40,511 bases of DNA, taken from assembly GCA_025351645.1 (NCBI GenBank), contig JANXVN010000157.1, positions 1 through 40,511 of the forward strand. Direction: 5' to 3'. Position 1 is the first letter of the stretch. Each line of letters opens with the position of its first letter. The position numbers and the translations under genes were made by a program. The DNA is from Ferruginibacter sp. GTDB lineage: Bacteria; Bacteroidota; Bacteroidia; Chitinophagales; Chitinophagaceae. Shown here in pieces: positions 7,894 through 16,961 of this stretch. A model generated the notes under the pieces. The model had not been told where the DNA came from. It worked only from the letters and a program-made list of their open reading frames with translations, and made no database searches.

Positions 7894-9201
7894 ATGAAAA
7901 GAAGGATTCTGTACCTCTTGTTGGCAACAACGACAATTTCCGCATCGGCACAAAAAATTGCCTATACGGAATACAATTTGAAAAATGGGCTGCATGTTGT
8001 TTTACACCAGGATAAATCGGCACCAGTGGTAGCTGTATCCGTAATGTACCATGTTGGCAGTAAAGATGAAGTGGTAGGCCGCACCGGCTTTGCGCACTTT
8101 TTTGAGCATTTGCTTTTTGAAGGCAGCGACAATATTAAACGTGGCGAGTTTATGAAGATAGTGAGCAGCAACGGTGGCCAAAACAACGCTAACACTACGC
8201 AAGACAGGACGTTTTACTACGAGGTTTTCCCCAGTAACCAACTAGCTACTGGCGTATGGCTGGAAAGCGAGCGCATGATGCACCCGGTGATAAATGAAAC
8301 TGGCGTAAAAACGCAGAACGAAGTAGTGAAAGAAGAAAAAAGGCTGCGGGTAGATAACCAGCCTTATGGCAATGTGATTGGCGAAATAATGAAAAGGCTG
8401 TTCACTAAACATCCTTACAACTGGATGCCTATTGGCAGTATGGCCGACCTTGACAGTGCCACGCTGGGCGAGTTTAAGGCCTTTAATAAAAAATATTATA
8501 CGCCAAGTAATTCAGTACTGGTAATTGCAGGCGACATTGATATCGCCAAGACAAAAACCCTGGTAGAAAATTATTTTGGAGACATTCCCGCAGGCGTTGC
8601 CATAACACGTACCACTGCTAAAGAAGACCCTATCACTAAAGAAATAATTGACACCGCTTACGATAGCAACATTCAGATACCCGCTGTGCTGGCGGCTTAC
8701 AGGGTGCCGGGCGAAACAAGCAAAGATTCTAAAGCGCTGGAAATGGCCTCTGCGGTATTAAGCAAAGGCAATAGTAGCCGCATGTATAAAAAGATGGTAG
8801 ATGATAAAAAGAATTCGCTGGAAGTAGTTTCTTTTAGTTATGCTTTGGAAGATTATGGCGCATACATCACCTTTGCTTTGCCTAACAACGATACGCCTTT
8901 AGACACCTTGTTAAAAGATATGGATGATGAAGTAGTAAAGCTACAAAACACGCTTATAACCGAAGCGGAATTTTCAAAATTACAGAACCAGTTTGAGAAT
9001 GATTTTATCGGCCAAAACAGTAAAATGCTTGGCGTTGCAGAAAACCTTGCTTCCGGATATACCTTCTATAAAAACACCAATAACATCAATATTGAATTGG
9101 AAGAAATAAGGAAGATAACCCGCCAGGATATTCAGGATGTGGCTAAAAAATACCTTAATAAAAATCAACGGGTGGTGCTGTATTATTTACCTAAAAAATA
9201 A
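7894..9201 (+). CDS. M16 family zinc metallopeptidase, catalytic type
   Basis: Protein of 435 aa from ATG 7894. The chosen start gives the signal peptide MKRRILYLLLATTTISASAQ; the longer reading from 7843 would put 17 extra residues before it and begins upstream of the -7 box. The inverted zinc motif HxxEH is present as HFFEH (His68, Glu71, His72) in TGFAHFFEHLLFEGS, and the third ligand Glu148 lies in NEVVKEEKRLRVDN at the expected 76-residue spacing. The C-terminal M16_C domain (about residues 190-370) includes VAGDIDIAK and GNSSRMYKKM. This is the half-size peptidasome form that pairs with a second subunit, and the next gene, 51 bases on, fits that role. It should act in the periplasm on peptides or unfolded proteins. 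Confidence 0.93.
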   Translation: MKRRILYLLLATTTISASAQKIAYTEYNLKNGLHVVLHQDKSAPVVAVSVMYHVGSKDEVVGRTGFAHFFEHLLFEGSDNIKRGEFMKIVSSNGGQNNANTTQDRTFYYEVFPSNQLATGVWLESERMMHPVINETGVKTQNEVVKEEKRLRVDNQPYGNVIGEIMKRLFTKHPYNWMPIGSMADLDSATLGEFKAFNKKYYTPSNSVLVIAGDIDIAKTKTLVENYFGDIPAGVAITRTTAKEDPITKEIIDTAYDSNIQIPAVLAAYRVPGETSKDSKALEMASAVLSKGNSSRMYKKMVDDKKNSLEVVSFSYALEDYGAYITFALPNNDTPLDTLLKDMDDEVVKLQNTLITEAEFSKLQNQFENDFIGQNSKMLGVAENLASGYTFYKNTNNINIELEEIRKITRQDIQDVAKKYLNKNQRVVLYYLPKK

Positions 9202-9252
9202 TCAGCCCACATTTTATCTTTTCAAAATAATACATCGTATAAAATATATTTC

Positions 9253-11349
9253 ATGAAAAAAATTATCATAGTCGCATTGAGTGTTGTTCTGTTACAGCAT
9301 GCAGTTGCACAAGTAAAAGTTGACAGGTCGAAAAAACCTGCCGCAGGCCCGGCACCCATTGTTTCTTTAAAAGACCCGGTTATTTTTACACTGCCCAATG
9401 GTATGACGGTATTGGTGGTAGAAAACCATAAATTCCCGAAAGTAAACGCTTCTTTAAATATAGATGCAGGACCGATATACGAAGGCAAAAAAGCCGGAGT
9501 GGTAAATTTGATGGGGCAAATGCTGGGTGAAGGCACCTCTACTTTATCAAAAGAAAAATTTGATGAAGCGGTGGATATGATTGGCGCCGATGTTAGCATG
9601 TATTCAAGCGGTGGCTCTGCAAGCGCATTAACAAGGTACTTCGATAAAGCATTCGGCTTAATGGCTGATGGATTAAAAAATCCTGCTTTTCCACAAGCAT
9701 CTTTTGACAAGCTAAAGTCGATGACCATCACCGGTTTAAAAGCAAATGAAAAAAGTGCCCCTGCCATCGCTGCAAGGGTTAATACCGCATTGAGCTATGG
9801 CAAACAAACAGCGCAAGGCGAGTTTACTACAGAAGAAAGCGTTAAAGCATTGGTACTTGCCGATGTTAAGGAAGCTTATAAAAGTTACATCACTCCATCA
9901 AGATCTTACTTAACTTTTGTGGGCGATATTACTCCTGAAGCAGCCAAAGCTTTAGCAACAAAAACATTCGGCAGCTGGTCGGGTAAAAAGCTTACCCTGC
10001 CCGCAATACCGCTGGTACAAAACCCTGCTAAAACAGAAATTGATTTTGTAGATATACCTACGGCCGTACAAGGCGAGCTAAATGTAGGCAACCTGGTAAA
10101 CAACCCAATGAACAATAAAGATTACCATGCTTTGCTGGTAGCCAACCAAATATTAGGTGGTGGTGCGGAAAGTAAATTATTTATGAACCTGCGTGAAAAA
10201 CATGGCTTCACTTACGGCAGTTATTCAAGGGTAGGCAGTGGGCGTTTCCAAAGTTTATTTATAGCCAGTGCCGCAGTACGTACCGATAAAGTAGATAGCG
10301 CCGCCGCAGAAATATTTGCTGAAATATTAAACATGAGGGATGGCAAAGTGACTAAGGAAGAACTGGAAGGTGCCAAGGCAAAATACAACGGCTCTTTCGC
10401 ATTAGGCATGGAAGACCCTGCACGTACCGCCACCTACGCATCAACCATCTTAATAAATAATTTGCCTAAAGATTTTTATCGCACTTATTTACAAAAGATA
10501 AACAGCGTTACTTTGGCCGACCTTAAAAATGTTGCCAACACGTATTATAATGAAAGCAGTAGCCGCATTGTAATTGTGGGCAATGGCAGTATCATCCTTC
10601 CAAAATTAAGGAGGCTTGGTTATCCTATTAAAAAATACGACCGCTATGCAGAGCTTGTAGTTGAAAAAGCAAATGACCCTAAAGTGGGCGAAACATCAAA
10701 AACTACCAACAATATTTCTGTGTACGAAATTGTAAACAGTTACTTAAAAGCCATTGGTGGTAAAGATGAAGTGGCTAAGATAAACACTATATCAGCCAAC
10801 ACCAGCCTGGATATGATGGGAAGAAGCTTTGCCGGAACCGACAAGCGCATGAACCCTAACAAGCAGCTTATTGAATTTAAGATGGGCACTATGACGGTGA
10901 TGAAAAGTGTGTTCGATGGCGGCAAAGGCTTTCAGCAGCAAGGCCCGCAAAAGAAGGAAATGGCAGAACAGGATATTAAAGAAGCATTGGATGACAAAGG
11001 CGTAATACCTCAATTATACTACATTAGCAATGCAGATTATAAAACAGATTATTTGGGCACTGGCAAAGTAGGCAACGAAGAAACTTACCGCATGAAAGTA
11101 CTGATGCCTAGTGGTAAACTATCTATCCAGGAATATGGAATTAAATCTGGCTTGTTATTAAAAGAAGCTATAACTACTAAAAAAGAAGGGCAAGATGTAG
11201 TAGAATTAGTAGAGTATAAAGACTACCGGAAAGTTGGTTCTATTTTGCTGCCTTTTGAAATAACAAGGAATGCAGGCGGACAAGAGTTTACTATAAAATA
11301 TGTTGATTATAAATTGAACGAAGGCGTAACAGCAGCTGATTTTCAGTAA
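9253..11349 (+). CDS. M16-like subunit without zinc motif, with C-terminal LolA-like extension
   Basis: Protein of 698 aa with signal peptide MKKIIIVALSVVLLQHAVAQ. Residues 45-480 are two M16 repeats, but where the catalytic subunit has HxxEH this one reads GVVNLMGQMLGEGT, so no zinc site remains. Inactive R/Y-type subunits of this kind complete the chamber and bind substrate in M16B pairs. Residues about 490-698 form an extra domain beginning IVNSYLKAIGGKDEVAK and ending with a run of beta strands (SILLPFEITRNAGGQEFTIK); this resembles outer-membrane lipoprotein-sorting (LolA-like) proteins, a call I make with moderate confidence. It is the second gene of an operon with the catalytic M16 gene and ends at a terminator. 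Confidence 0.9.
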   Translation: MKKIIIVALSVVLLQHAVAQVKVDRSKKPAAGPAPIVSLKDPVIFTLPNGMTVLVVENHKFPKVNASLNIDAGPIYEGKKAGVVNLMGQMLGEGTSTLSKEKFDEAVDMIGADVSMYSSGGSASALTRYFDKAFGLMADGLKNPAFPQASFDKLKSMTITGLKANEKSAPAIAARVNTALSYGKQTAQGEFTTEESVKALVLADVKEAYKSYITPSRSYLTFVGDITPEAAKALATKTFGSWSGKKLTLPAIPLVQNPAKTEIDFVDIPTAVQGELNVGNLVNNPMNNKDYHALLVANQILGGGAESKLFMNLREKHGFTYGSYSRVGSGRFQSLFIASAAVRTDKVDSAAAEIFAEILNMRDGKVTKEELEGAKAKYNGSFALGMEDPARTATYASTILINNLPKDFYRTYLQKINSVTLADLKNVANTYYNESSSRIVIVGNGSIILPKLRRLGYPIKKYDRYAELVVEKANDPKVGETSKTTNNISVYEIVNSYLKAIGGKDEVAKINTISANTSLDMMGRSFAGTDKRMNPNKQLIEFKMGTMTVMKSVFDGGKGFQQQGPQKKEMAEQDIKEALDDKGVIPQLYYISNADYKTDYLGTGKVGNEETYRMKVLMPSGKLSIQEYGIKSGLLLKEAITTKKEGQDVVELVEYKDYRKVGSILLPFEITRNAGGQEFTIKYVDYKLNEGVTAADFQ

Positions 11350-11367
11350 CGGTTAATGCAAAAAATT

Positions 11368-11398
11368 AAAACCCATCTGTAAAAAGATGGCTTTTTTA
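11368..11398 (+). terminator. Rho-independent terminator after the M16 operon
   Basis: AAAACCCATCT, loop GTAAAA, then AGATGG followed by CTTTTTT. The stem is 6 bp of mixed sequence plus possible A-T pairing of the flanking tracts. It starts 19 bases after the stop codon of the second M16 gene. Confidence 0.8.
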
Positions 11399-11450
11399 TG
11401 CAAACTTTTTATCCGCAAAAATCGTTTGTAGAACGTATTACAAAACAATC

Positions 11451-11478
11451 TTTAACAAAAAAATAGTCAGTAACTTCG
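11451..11478 (+). promoter_or_regulatory. Weak candidate promoter of the OmpR-type regulator
   Basis: TTTA (11451-11454), 16 nt, then TAACTTCG (11471-11478), which matches TAnnTTTG at 7 of 8 positions. It lies 48 bases before the regulator's ATG. Spacing is shorter than in the better promoters of this window. Confidence 0.3.
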
Positions 11479-11526
11479 TTACATTAAAAAGGAAACGATT
11501 TTATTTGCCATTAAATTAATTAAAAC

Positions 11527-12222
11527 ATGGAAGCAGTAAAACCTAAAATATTATTATGCGAAGATGATACCAATCTTGGCATGGTACTTAAAAATTACCT
11601 GGAATTAAACGATTATGAAGTAGTATTGGAAAGAGATGGCCGCTTAGGCCTGGCAGCGTTTCAGCGGGAAAAATTTGATATTTGTTTGTTAGATGTAATG
11701 ATGCCCAACATGGATGGTTTTACATTGGCTGAAGAAATACGTGACATCAACCCTGATGTGCCGTTATTCTTTTTATCTGCCAAAACAATGAAAGATGATA
11801 TTATACAAGGCTATAAATTAGGTGCAGATGATTATATAACCAAGCCCTTTGACAGCGAAGTATTATTGCTAAAGATAAAAGCCATTTTAAAACGCAATGA
11901 AGAAATGCATCGTGAAGAAGTGAATGCAGAATTCGATATGGGCAAATATCATTTTAACCCACGCTTAAGGGAATTGATTTTTGAAGGAAAGGTGCAGACC
12001 TTATCGCCCAAAGAAAATGAATTATTAAAAATGCTTTGCGAGTACAAGAACGATTTGTTGCAAAGAGAAATAGCCTTAAAGAAAATTTGGGGCAGCGATA
12101 CCTATTTTAACGGCCGCAGCATGGATGTGTACATAGCCAAACTGCGCAAATATTTAAAAGAAGACAGCACCATTGAAATAGTAAACATCCATGGAAATGG
12201 ATTTAGGCTGGTGGCTGCGTAA
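11527..12222 (+). CDS. OmpR/PhoB-family response regulator
   Basis: Protein of 231 aa. The receiver domain (residues 7-122) has the acidic pair Asp13-Asp14, phosphoacceptor Asp56 in CLLDVMMPNMDG, switch Ser84 and Lys106 in DDYITKPF. The DNA-binding winged helix follows at about 135-230 (LSPKENELLKMLCEYKNDLL, then SDTYFNGRSMDVYIAKLRKYL and the wing IVNIHGNGFRL). No histidine kinase lies on either side, so its partner must be elsewhere. It resembles the RprY-like regulators of Bacteroidota, but I do not assign a name. It is monocistronic between two terminators. Confidence 0.93.
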   Translation: MEAVKPKILLCEDDTNLGMVLKNYLELNDYEVVLERDGRLGLAAFQREKFDICLLDVMMPNMDGFTLAEEIRDINPDVPLFFLSAKTMKDDIIQGYKLGADDYITKPFDSEVLLLKIKAILKRNEEMHREEVNAEFDMGKYHFNPRLRELIFEGKVQTLSPKENELLKMLCEYKNDLLQREIALKKIWGSDTYFNGRSMDVYIAKLRKYLKEDSTIEIVNIHGNGFRLVAA

Positions 12223-12241
12223 AATATAAAATTGAATTTTG

Positions 12242-12274
12242 AAAAGGCTGCCTTGTTGATGGGCAGCCTTTTTT
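12242..12274. terminator. Bidirectional terminator between convergent genes
   Basis: AAAAGGCTGCC (12242-12252), loop, GGCAGCCTTTTTT (12262-12274). A 7-bp GC-rich stem flanked by A and T tracts, able to stop the regulator transcript on the plus strand and the DUF4249 transcript on the minus strand. Confidence 0.9.
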
Positions 12275-12348
12275 ATTATTAAATTTTACCTATAATAAAG
12301 AGAATTTTACATGCCCCAGGCACAAATTAATTAAGCAAAATACTGGGT

Positions 12349-13227
12349 CTAATATTTTTTTAAATCGAAAAAAGTGCGCTGTACATTGTACAAAGCAAAG
12401 TAACCAAGGCCTGTAACAATATTGGTAGGCAGTGTAATTGGCTCGGCAGTAATTTGATTAATAAGGCTGCCTGTTTTTTTATATGAACTAAGGTAATTAA
12501 AATAACCACGGTCTATTTTACCATAATGCACAAAAAGGGTATCTGTAGGTTGTATGTCAACAATGTCAAAAGTCTTTGTAATCGTTCCATTAACGGCATC
12601 TGCGCTCGAAAAAACTTCTATTTTTTTTACTGCACCAACGTTTACTATTGAAAAATTAGCCGAGTTAATCGGCGATGGAACCTTGCTGGGGTTAATACGG
12701 TCATAAGCCATAACATAGTAGCTCATGGTGGCAGCGTTGTCGGTTAAAGCCATTTTTAATTGTATAGTAGTATCGGTGGGCTTTTTGGTAACAACAGGCA
12801 ATATTTCATTTGCTGCTACGGCGTCAAAATAGGTGGTATTTGCCACCACCTTTCTTTTTTTAAGCGTATCGTTTACTGTAAGCAAATACTGAAAGCCAGT
12901 TTTAAGGTTAAATGCTGTATTTAAATAAACACCGGGGTAAACTTTTTCTAGTGTATCAATATTAGCGCCATCGCTTATGGTAACTAAAGCGCTATCTACA
13001 AGTATGCCATCGGGCATTACAGGCGTATTGCCATCGTCCGAATAATTTAAATTAGCTAACGAAAAAATAGAATAGCTGGCAATAACCAATACTGTTTTAG
13101 CATCTATCGCAGTAGAAGATACCGCTATTTGAGGCTCAGCATCTTTTATAGTAATGGCAATTGGTTCTGGCGTACATTTTATTAAAAAAATAGCCAGGGC
13201 AAGTATTAGTAATAATGTTGTTTTCAT
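12349..13227 (-). CDS. DUF4249-like secreted lipoprotein
   Basis: Protein of 292 aa. The N-terminus MKTTLLLILALAIFLIKC is a lipoprotein-like signal; Cys18 is a plausible lipidated residue, although Lys at -1 is unusual. The rest is beta-rich with a repeated extracellular-domain look (VLVDSALVTISDGANIDTLE, then YLLTVNDTLKKRKVVANTTY). The pattern of a periplasmic or surface lipoprotein directly after a TonB-dependent receptor, with a transthyretin-like fold, is that of DUF4249 proteins. The gene starts 16 bases after the receptor stop, so the two are co-transcribed and probably act together at the outer membrane. The DUF4249 name rests more on context and general layout than on a sharp motif. 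Confidence 0.7.
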   Translation of the reverse strand: MKTTLLLILALAIFLIKCTPEPIAITIKDAEPQIAVSSTAIDAKTVLVIASYSIFSLANLNYSDDGNTPVMPDGILVDSALVTISDGANIDTLEKVYPGVYLNTAFNLKTGFQYLLTVNDTLKKRKVVANTTYFDAVAANEILPVVTKKPTDTTIQLKMALTDNAATMSYYVMAYDRINPSKVPSPINSANFSIVNVGAVKKIEVFSSADAVNGTITKTFDIVDIQPTDTLFVHYGKIDRGYFNYLSSYKKTGSLINQITAEPITLPTNIVTGLGYFALYNVQRTFFDLKKY

Positions 13228-13243
13228 AAAAGGAGTATTTGTT

Positions 13244-15544
13244 TTAATAATGAAAATTAACGGCTATGCCCGGTATAAAACCAAAGTAGCCAGCCTGGCG
13301 ATATTCAAACTTTCCGGTGGTGTTATTAAATTCTCGTGAGATACGCCCCGGCTGCACTGCATTTAACAAATTGTAGCACCCTAAATGCAAATCGGCTTTT
13401 ACAGTATGGGCTACAGTAAATTTGTGCGTAAAATCAAGGTCGATGCGTTGGGCTCCAGAAAGCCTTACGGCATTGTGCGGGCTATATACGGGCAATATAT
13501 CAATACTTGTAAAGTTGGGTGAGGGCGCTATAAACTGGCTGACCTGAGCTGTAAATGGCGAGCCTGAAGAGTACACATAAGTAGCGCTTACACTCCATCT
13601 TTTCGACATATCGTAACTGGCCACAAGCGAAAAATCGTGCCGCCGGTCAAACCGGGCAAAATATTGCTTACCATTATTAAGCGAATCAAAAACACGGTAT
13701 GCATACGAAAGCGTGTACCCTATCCAGCCCTGTAGCCTGCCTGTAGTTTTTGTTGCAAAAAATTCTATGCCGTACGATTTTCCTTTGCCTCTTACCAATT
13801 CTTTTTCGTAATTATCATTTAATATCAACGATGCTCCTTCTTTATATTCAATTAAATTGTTAAGCCATTTATAATAACCCTCTACACTAAAAGCAATACT
13901 AGATTTTAGTAGGTTCCTGTAATAACCCAGGCTTACCTGATCTGACTTGCCGGGCAGGATATTTTTAGTTACAGGATACCAAAGATCAGTAGGCAGGGCA
14001 ATAGAAGATGAAGCTACGAGGTGCATATTTTGTACCATGCGGGTATAAGAAGCTTTTATTGAACTTTTATCATTTATTAAGTACCGTGTGCCTAACCTGG
14101 GCTCCAAATTAAAATAAGTTTTGCCTGGTGTTGCATCGCCAGTTATCCTTAAGCCAGTATTGAACGACACTTTTTCTGAGGCCTTAAATTCATCATTTGC
14201 GTAAACCCCAAACTCTGTATTATATATTTTTTTTACAGGCCTATCTTTTAAATTTTGGTTATTAATGCCCGATGAGCTTATAATATTAGGTGTAAATAAA
14301 TGATTGATTATTTGGGCGCCCATTAAAATGCTATGTTGTGTATCAGGCTTAAAACTTATATCTGCCTTAGCCCCGATATCTCTAATGGCCGATGCTATTA
14401 TTAAAGAATTATTGCCGTACTGCCCCTCAATATTGTACCTGAATTTTGTATAAATTATACTTACGTTAGAAAAAATACGGGGGTCTTTAAAAATATGGTT
14501 CCATCTAAACGAGCCAATAGTATTGCCCAGCTTTACCCCTGCCTTTAAGGTTTGCGATGTATTCATTGTTGATGAAGGTTTTATAGAAAGTACATCGTCT
14601 CCTTTGTAAACACTTAAGTATATACGGTTGCTAGCGTCTATTATTTTATTAAACTTGGCATTTACATCATAAAAATGATACGGTACTGAATTGCCGGTAA
14701 CCACATCAAGATAAGTACGCCTGGCAGAAACAATAAACGAACTTTTATTTTTTTGTATGGGCCCTTGTAAAGTTAAGTTTGAGGAGATAAAGCCAATGCT
14801 GCCATCTGCCTGAACCTTTTCCATATTGCCATCTTTTAAGCGCACATCCAAAATGCTTGAAAGCCGCCCGCCGTATTGTGCCGGAAAAGTAGATTTATAC
14901 AATTGCACATCTTTAAGTGCCGAGGTGTTGAACACAGAAAAAAAACCAAGTAAATGCCCTGCATTGTAAACTGTAGCTTCATCTAATATTACCAGGTTTT
15001 CATCTACGCCGCCACCTCTTACATACATGCCTATTGATCCTTCGCCGCCTCTTTTAACACCCGGCGTAAGTTGCAATGCCTTTATAATATCTGGCTCGCC
15101 TGCAATAGAAGGCACTTTCATTAACAGTTTTATCGGCAGATCTATAATGCCCATTTGGGTGCTTTGTACATTTCGGCGCATAGATGGCCTATCGGCTTTT
15201 ATAATCACCGCACTTAAATCTGTAGATGCAGGGTACATCTTTATCCTTCCTAAATTAATATCTGCTTTTGAAAGGTCGATTGTAATGCGCTGCGGTGCCA
15301 ACCCTATATAGGTTATAATTATAACATTTTTTTTTGGTGCAAGGGTTATAGAAAAATAGCCATAGCTATTGCTGATGGCTCCAATCATGCCATCTTCTGT
15401 TGTAATGGCCGCACTTTGTAAAGATTCTCCGGTGTGGCTATCTGCCAAAGTGCCGCTAACTGTATGGGTTTGGGCATTTAAATGTGTACAGTATAGGCAA
15501 CACAGCAATAACTGTATAATTTTCCAATTATGTAAAGTTTTCAT
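13244..15544 (-). CDS. TonB-dependent receptor with carboxypeptidase-like N-terminal domain
   Basis: Outer-membrane transporter of 766 aa. Signal peptide within the first 25 residues (ending in HLNAQ). Residues 28-110 form a CarboxypepD_reg-like beta-sandwich (TVSGTLADSHTGESLQSAAI, then SNSYGYFSITLAP). The plug domain follows at about 120-240 with IKALQLTPGVKRGGEGSIGM and VRGGGVDENLVILDEATVYN. The remaining ~520 residues alternate polar and apolar as a 22-strand barrel and end in GFIPGIAVNFHY with a C-terminal aromatic residue, as the outer-membrane insertion signal requires. No SusD-like partner is present; instead the DUF4249-like lipoprotein follows. The ligand is unknown. No regulator or anti-sigma gene is adjacent. 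Confidence 0.93.
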   Translation of the reverse strand: MKTLHNWKIIQLLLCCLYCTHLNAQTHTVSGTLADSHTGESLQSAAITTEDGMIGAISNSYGYFSITLAPKKNVIIITYIGLAPQRITIDLSKADINLGRIKMYPASTDLSAVIIKADRPSMRRNVQSTQMGIIDLPIKLLMKVPSIAGEPDIIKALQLTPGVKRGGEGSIGMYVRGGGVDENLVILDEATVYNAGHLLGFFSVFNTSALKDVQLYKSTFPAQYGGRLSSILDVRLKDGNMEKVQADGSIGFISSNLTLQGPIQKNKSSFIVSARRTYLDVVTGNSVPYHFYDVNAKFNKIIDASNRIYLSVYKGDDVLSIKPSSTMNTSQTLKAGVKLGNTIGSFRWNHIFKDPRIFSNVSIIYTKFRYNIEGQYGNNSLIIASAIRDIGAKADISFKPDTQHSILMGAQIINHLFTPNIISSSGINNQNLKDRPVKKIYNTEFGVYANDEFKASEKVSFNTGLRITGDATPGKTYFNLEPRLGTRYLINDKSSIKASYTRMVQNMHLVASSSIALPTDLWYPVTKNILPGKSDQVSLGYYRNLLKSSIAFSVEGYYKWLNNLIEYKEGASLILNDNYEKELVRGKGKSYGIEFFATKTTGRLQGWIGYTLSYAYRVFDSLNNGKQYFARFDRRHDFSLVASYDMSKRWSVSATYVYSSGSPFTAQVSQFIAPSPNFTSIDILPVYSPHNAVRLSGAQRIDLDFTHKFTVAHTVKADLHLGCYNLLNAVQPGRISREFNNTTGKFEYRQAGYFGFIPGIAVNFHY

Positions 15545-15837
15545 CAGTAAGTAAGTACGGGTATTAAGGGGTTAAATTTAATTGTGGTACGGTAACTATT
15601 TTATTTTTAATTATTCAGGGTTTTAATTAGTTATATAAATCAGGGTGTAATAAGTATACAAATACTTTCGGCAGGAAAATCTATTTACCTAAGTTTTAAT
15701 AGTAAATAAACGGAGCTCTCAAAATCAGGCCAGAAGTAAATGTTTAAAAGTAAGTAAAATTTAGGGAACCTGCACTGTAATGTTAAAATTGAAGTGTAGT
15801 CTATGCAATTTAAAAGAGATAAAAATGCAATAAAACA
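15545..15837. other. Intergenic region upstream of the TonB receptor
   Basis: Almost 300 A/T-rich bases between the TonB receptor start and the end of ruvB. On the minus strand a 7-of-8 -7 box (TAAATTTA, near 15574-15581) lies about 30 bases before the receptor ATG. I see no gene, riboswitch, strong hairpin or repeat here. Confidence 0.5.
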
Positions 15838-16863
15838 TCAGGCAAATAAAGTTCCGGTAGCCGGCGGCACTTTGCCTAAATGCAGATAAGCCTTTGCAGT
15901 AGCTTCTCTTCCTCTTGCCGTCCGTTGTAGAAAACCTTCCTGTATTAAAAACGGCTCGTACACTTCTTCTAACGTGCCTGGTTCTTCTCCCACAGCAGTG
16001 GCAATTGTTGTAATGCCTACCGGGCCGCCTTTAAATTTATCGATGATGGCGTTTAGTATGCGGTTATCCATTTCATCTAGCCCATGTGCATCTACATTCA
16101 ATGCTTTTAACGAATGATGGGTAATGCCGATATCGATAATGCCATCGTTCAATACTTGTGCAAAATCCCTAACTCTTCTTAATAAGCCATTGGCAATACG
16201 GGGCGTACCGCGGCTGCGGCGGGCTATTTCATCGGCGGCTTCATGGCTAATAGTGGTATTTAATATTCCCGCGCTGCGGATAATTATCTTTTGCAATGTG
16301 GCTGCATTGTAATACTCCAGGCGTGATTTAATACCGAAACGGGATAGCAATGGTGCAGTTAATAGACCACTACGGGTGGTGGCACCTATCAGTGTAAAAG
16401 GGTTCAGGTTAATTTGTACGCTACGTGCATTGGGGCCGCTATCAATTAAAATATCTATCCTAAAATCTTCCATGGCGGCATAAAGGTATTCTTCCACCAC
16501 GTTGCTTAGCCTATGTATCTCATCAATAAAAAGTACATCGTTGGTTTCCAGGTTGGTGAGCAGGCCTGCAAGGTCGCCCGGCTTTTCAATTACAGGGCCA
16601 CTGGTTTCTTTTATGCTTACGCCCAACTCGTTGGCTACAATCCTGCTTAACGTTGTTTTGCCTAATCCCGGCGGGCCGTGAAACAATATATGGTCCAGCG
16701 CTTCGCCCCTTATTTTGGCAGCTTTTATAAATATCCGCAAGTTTTCAATGGTTTGTGGCTGCCCGCTAAAATCGGCCATTTCACTGGGTCGTATATTATT
16801 CTCAAACTCTTTATCTGCCGGGTTTAATGCTTCTGCGTCCTTATTTAAATTGGGGTTTGCCAT
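15838..16863 (-). CDS. ruvB: Holliday junction branch migration helicase RuvB
   Basis: Protein of 341 aa, the normal RuvB length. Walker [10 protein letters not shown] (63-71), Walker [10 protein letters not shown] (Asp114, Glu115), sensor/arginine-finger region LIGATTRSG with Arg164, sensor II region [18 protein letters not shown], and a C-terminal winged helix with [20 protein letters not shown] and [17 protein letters not shown]. It drives branch migration of Holliday junctions as a hexamer with RuvA. RuvA and RuvC are not in the window. A 7-of-8 -7 box (TATTTTTA) ends exactly 4 nt before the ATG, the same spacing as at copA, tsaE and the LTA-synthase-like gene. Confidence 0.98.
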   Translation of the reverse strand: MANPNLNKDAEALNPADKEFENNIRPSEMADFSGQPQTIENLRIFIKAAKIRGEALDHILFHGPPGLGKTTLSRIVANELGVSIKETSGPVIEKPGDLAGLLTNLETNDVLFIDEIHRLSNVVEEYLYAAMEDFRIDILIDSGPNARSVQINLNPFTLIGATTRSGLLTAPLLSRFGIKSRLEYYNAATLQKIIIRSAGILNTTISHEAADEIARRSRGTPRIANGLLRRVRDFAQVLNDGIIDIGITHHSLKALNVDAHGLDEMDNRILNAIIDKFKGGPVGITTIATAVGEEPGTLEEVYEPFLIQEGFLQRTARGREATAKAYLHLGKVPPATGTLFA

Positions 16864-16906
16864 GTTGTAAAAATAATCAATAAACAGTTGAATATTGGCT
16901 TAATAT

Positions 16907-16945
16907 AAAAAAGCCCTTCTGCTAAAATAACAAAAGGGCTTTTTA
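16907..16945. terminator. Bidirectional terminator downstream of the DUF937-OmpA gene
   Basis: AAAAAAGCCCTT (16907-16918) and AAGGGCTTTTT (16934-16944) pair around a 15-nt loop. On the minus strand it follows the stop of the DUF937-OmpA gene by about 17 bases and ends in a T tract, so it separates that gene from ruvB. Confidence 0.85.
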
Positions 16946-16961
16946 TAAATTGATAATTTTA

